A DNA stretch of 64,000 nucleotides from UBA4582 sp047629195 (GTDB lineage: Bacteria; Pseudomonadota; Gammaproteobacteria; Pseudomonadales; Azotimanducaceae). Of the stretch, positions 61,450 to 64,000 are shown piece after piece. Every line of letters begins with the position of its first letter. The stretch's first letter is position 1. Below the pieces are notes generated by a model. It was given only the letters and a program-made list of their open reading frames with translations. It did no database searches and had not been told where the DNA came from. The stretch lies in contig JBLHWY010000005.1 of NCBI GenBank assembly GCA_047629195.1, positions 33,064 to 97,063 on the forward strand, given 5' to 3'. A program made the position numbers and the translations under genes.

Positions 61450-62307
61450 TTGAAAACAGGATTAGTGTCTATTTCTTTCAGGCAACTAGAACCGTCAGAG
61501 GTTATTCAGCTCTGTGTTGACAACGCAATAGAAGGTATCGAGTGGGGTGGCGATGTGCACGTGCCACCTGGAAACCTAGCGCGAGCACTAGAAATTCGTG
61601 CCCTGACTGAACAAGCCGGGATTAATGTTGCGGCTTACGGCTCCTACTATGTTGTAGCAAGGGATGTGGTAGCAAGGGAGGTCGTTGCTGATGCTGCCGT
61701 CAAAAAGCGACACAATTTTGAATCCGTGCTTGAGTCTGCTGTCGCCCTCGGTGCGCCCTTGATTCGGGTGTGGGCTGGTTCGAAAGGTAGTGATAAGGCA
61801 ACGGAACAAGATTGGTACGATGTGGTTGAAGATAGTCAACGAATAGGTGATCTGGCTGCTGCCTGTGATGTGAAAATAGCCTATGAGTATCACCAGGGCA
61901 CATTGACCGATACAAATGAATCAGCTGTGCGTTTGTTGAATGAGGTCGACCATGTAAATATTTCAAGTTTCTGGCAACCCCCTAATGGTGCTGAATTGGA
62001 TTACTGTTGCGTAGGTCTGGAAAATCTAATTCGGATGAACAAACTAGCATCGGTCCATGCTTTTCACTGGTGGCCGGGGTTTAAGGAGCGACACCCGCTT
62101 GCAATAGGCGCTGATCGTTGGCAAAAGTATTTAGGACAGGTTCGCAGCCATGAGCTGGTTGAATGCCATGAGCTGGTTGAAAGCCATGATCAGACTTGCG
62201 GCGACCGGTATGTTTGTCTTGAGTTCGTTAAGGATGACGATCCTAAAAATTTAGTCGCCGATGCAAAAACCCTTAATCAATTGATCGCTGATCAGACAGT
62301 CGCTTAG
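61450..62307 (+). CDS. Sugar phosphate isomerase/epimerase family protein
   Basis: A 285-aa xylose-isomerase-type TIM barrel from TTG 61450 (GGGGAG six bases upstream). Family blocks: FRQLEPSEVIQLCVDNAIEG, IEWGGDVHVPPGN, PLIRVWAGSKGS and a metal-binding Glu in IAYEYHQGTLTDT with His in VHAFHWWPG. It probably isomerises or epimerises a sugar or sugar acid handled by the next two genes. The coding sequence contains two small in-frame duplications (15 bp at 61654-61683 and 18 bp at 62146-62181). Confidence 0.85.
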   Translation: MKTGLVSISFRQLEPSEVIQLCVDNAIEGIEWGGDVHVPPGNLARALEIRALTEQAGINVAAYGSYYVVARDVVAREVVADAAVKKRHNFESVLESAVALGAPLIRVWAGSKGSDKATEQDWYDVVEDSQRIGDLAAACDVKIAYEYHQGTLTDTNESAVRLLNEVDHVNISSFWQPPNGAELDYCCVGLENLIRMNKLASVHAFHWWPGFKERHPLAIGADRWQKYLGQVRSHELVECHELVESHDQTCGDRYVCLEFVKDDDPKNLVADAKTLNQLIADQTVA

Positions 62308-62321
62308 GATAAACATCAGAT

Positions 62322-63323
62322 ATGAAAAAACCAAAGGCAGCATTTTTTTGTAATCGTGGTGATTTGGCCGATAGTGTGTTCCCCGAATCCAGAATCACGA
62401 GGTTAAAAGAACTCGCGGATGTTCATCCTGTCATGATCGACAAGAAAAATTTTGAAGAGCAGCTACCAGCTCTCACTGATTGTGAATACATCTTCTCGAC
62501 GTGGGGGATGCTGATATTAAAAGCTGAGCAAATTCAGAAATTACCTTCACTTAAGATGGTGCTCTATGGCGCCGGTACCGTTAAATATTTCGCTGAACCA
62601 TTTCTGCAACAAGATATTCGGATTGTTTCTGCATGGGCCGCGAACGCTGTGCCTGTGGCTGAATTTACTGTTGCGCAGATGACTCTTGCTGCGAAAGGAT
62701 ATTTTGGCTTAAGCCGAAAATTGATGATAGAAGGTGCCTCTGCTTGGAAACCGACTAAAGCTACCGGAAATTATGACATTGAAGTTTCTATTCTAGGCGC
62801 GGGGATGGTGGGCCGCGAAGTTATTCAACGATTGTCCTATCACGACATCAACATCCTTGTTTTCGATCCGTTTCTTGCGGCACCTGAAGCAGAAAAATTG
62901 GGTGTGACGTTAGTGAGCCTAGATGAGGCCTTTGCACGAGGCTATGTTGTTAGTAATCATCTGGCCAACGTACCCGAAACTGAAAACATGCTTCAATCTT
63001 CACATTTTGCCTCGATGCCCTTTAGCAGTACTTTTATAAACACAGGTCGGGGTGCAACAGTTGATGAGCCTGCAATGATTGAAGTCTTAAGCCAACGAAC
63101 AGATATTACCGCGCTGCTTGATGTCGCCCAGCAGGAACCTGTCGCTGAAGACAGTCCCTTGTATCAGTTGCCGAACGTCTGGTTGTCTCCTCATATCGCT
63201 GGAAGCATGGGCCGTGAGGTTGTCCGAATGGCAGACTTCGTACTTGATGAATTTGAACGGACACTTAATGGCGAAGCATTGCGTTTTGAGGTTACCTTGG
63301 AACAGTTGCCAACCATGGCATAG
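62322..63323 (+). CDS. D-2-hydroxyacid dehydrogenase family protein
   Basis: A 333-aa NAD(P)-dependent dehydrogenase. Rossmann motif in SILGAGMVGREVIQRL, Asp in ILVFDPFL favouring NAD, catalytic region FINTGRGATVDEPAMIEVL with Arg replaced or shifted relative to VNxxRG, Asp/Glu in LLDVAQQEPV and catalytic His in WLSPHIAGSMG. Length is normal. It follows the isomerase gene by 14 bp and precedes the DapA-family gene by 23 bp, so the three form one operon. The role is likely reduction or oxidation of a 2-keto sugar acid. Confidence 0.88.
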   Translation: MKKPKAAFFCNRGDLADSVFPESRITRLKELADVHPVMIDKKNFEEQLPALTDCEYIFSTWGMLILKAEQIQKLPSLKMVLYGAGTVKYFAEPFLQQDIRIVSAWAANAVPVAEFTVAQMTLAAKGYFGLSRKLMIEGASAWKPTKATGNYDIEVSILGAGMVGREVIQRLSYHDINILVFDPFLAAPEAEKLGVTLVSLDEAFARGYVVSNHLANVPETENMLQSSHFASMPFSSTFINTGRGATVDEPAMIEVLSQRTDITALLDVAQQEPVAEDSPLYQLPNVWLSPHIAGSMGREVVRMADFVLDEFERTLNGEALRFEVTLEQLPTMA

Positions 63324-63346
63324 AAATAGAAATAGCGCAGGAAATT

Positions 63347-64000
63347 ATGAGTAAACAAAACATATTAGACGTGCCTTGCGCAGTTAGCTTGATTCAACCC
63401 AATCGGAAAATTGTTGGCATGTCAGCGGTCTACCTTCCATTTTTACCGGACGGAAGTATCGATTGGGCAGGGTTTTCGGCACATCTTGAAAGAACCACTT
63501 CCGCAGGATTAGTTCCTGCCGTCAATATGGATACTGGCTCTGTGCAATTTCTCGAAGCGGGTGATCGCATCAAGGTGCTTGCACTGACGGGGGCTGCGTG
63601 TGAGAGGTTTGTGGCGGGGGCTTGTGTTGTAGATTCCAGCCAGGACCAACTCAATGTTTTAGCCTATCAAAGAAGAGTAGCGGAAATTTCTGATGCGGGC
63701 GGCACGCCTGTCATTTTCCCTAGCTGGGGCTTGAACCGTCTTGATGGTGAAGCTTGGATACAAGCGCTTGCGGAAATCACCGGCGGCACGGACTTCATTG
63801 GCTTTGAATTAGGCAGGCAATTTGTTCCTTATGGACGCATTTATGATTTGGTGATCTACCGTCAACTGTTAATGTTGCCAAACTGTCTTGGGGCTAAACA
63901 TTCATCGTTAGACCGGTTGCAGGAATGGGATCGACTTCGGCTAAGAAATGAAATCAGACCCGATTTTCAGGTGCTAACAGGCAATGATCTGGCGATTGAT
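63347..64000 (+). CDS. DapA-family lyase/aldolase (partial, runs off the right edge)
   Basis: 218 codons are in the window, from ATG 63347 (AGGAA upstream). The product begins with a lead-in, then VGMSAVYLPFLPDGSIDWAG and SAGLVPAVNMDTGSVQFL, which corresponds to the N-terminal part of dihydrodipicolinate synthase-like TIM barrels. The Schiff-base lysine is Lys184 in GAKHSSLDRL. Related enzymes cleave or dehydrate 2-keto-3-deoxy sugar acids. Position in the isomerase-dehydrogenase operon supports a sugar-acid pathway; the C terminus is not seen. Confidence 0.85.
   Translation, partial: MSKQNILDVPCAVSLIQPNRKIVGMSAVYLPFLPDGSIDWAGFSAHLERTTSAGLVPAVNMDTGSVQFLEAGDRIKVLALTGAACERFVAGACVVDSSQDQLNVLAYQRRVAEISDAGGTPVIFPSWGLNRLDGEAWIQALAEITGGTDFIGFELGRQFVPYGRIYDLVIYRQLLMLPNCLGAKHSSLDRLQEWDRLRLRNEIRPDFQVLTGNDLAID

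Noticed and set aside
1..64000. tRNA, rRNA, CRISPR or prophage content
   Set aside because: No cloverleaf-like tRNA gene, rRNA block, regularly spaced repeat array, integrase or phage structural gene was recognised; a covariance-model scan would be needed for certainty on tRNAs.

Overview
The window looks like chromosomal DNA of a gammaproteobacterium, probably a marine heterotroph. This is inferred from the housekeeping genes (rdgC, fused rlmKL, glnK-amt, monomeric isocitrate dehydrogenase, asnS, bfd-bfr, peroxiredoxin-glutaredoxin fusion) together with SoxCD-like genes, RND efflux and many acyl-CoA or hydroxy-acid enzymes. Base composition is moderate. I see no rRNA, tRNA, CRISPR array, integrase, transposase or phage genes.

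Layout. 1-2735 (minus): ArsR-type regulator, beta-carbonic anhydrase and a SulP transporter cut by the left edge; probably an inorganic-carbon uptake operon. 3708-7418 (minus): beta-barrel-like secreted protein, possible 37-aa membrane protein, YeiH family transporter, aldo/keto reductase, GNAT acetyltransferase. 7600-11942 (plus): RND adaptor and pump. 12096-17615 (plus): AHSA1 protein, APC permease, guanidino-group hydrolase, a Rieske oxygenase fragment, RecQ, metallo-beta-lactamase-fold hydrolase. 17662-18150: decayed adaptor-like gene. 18525-25183 (plus): SMP-30 lactonase, then the most interesting cluster: duplicated DUF1538 membrane protein, two PII-like proteins, a CPA1 Na+/H+ antiporter fused to a cyclic-nucleotide-binding domain, and a two-CBS protein. 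25199-36749 (mostly minus): catabolic block with SDR, crotonases, methyltransferase, amidohydrolase, FAH-family protein, isocitrate dehydrogenase and an M81 (MlrC) peptidase; three members are broken or truncated. 36893-38290: asnS. 38928-42672 (plus): split ABCC-type ABC exporter pair. 42798-43829: bfd and bacterioferritin with a Fur-like promoter. 44268-46062: SoxC/SoxD-like sulfur dehydrogenase pair. 46147-50065 (minus): rdgC, peroxiredoxin-glutaredoxin, amt, glnK with a sigma-54 promoter and NtrC-like site. 50485-53604: exported methyltransferase-like protein and rlmKL. 53793-58183: three DUF4397 lipoproteins. 58621-61308: two-part glycosyltransferase. 61450-64000: sugar catabolic operon (xylose-isomerase-type TIM barrel, 2-hydroxyacid dehydrogenase, DapA-family lyase cut by the right edge).

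Two themes recur. First, solute or ion transport is paired with small nucleotide- or metabolite-sensing proteins (SulP-CA-ArsR; DUF1538-PII-PII-CPA1/cNBD-CBS; Amt-GlnK). Second, peripheral catabolic genes are decaying: a crotonase frameshift, a nonsense codon in a FAH-family gene, and fragments of a Rieske oxygenase, a CoA-transferase and a GAF/adaptor protein. An imperfect intergenic repeat occurs at about 38.43-38.56 kb and 48.14-48.30 kb, and a short G-rich tandem repeat lies at 58.35 kb. All family assignments rest on reading motifs by eye; no database search was run.
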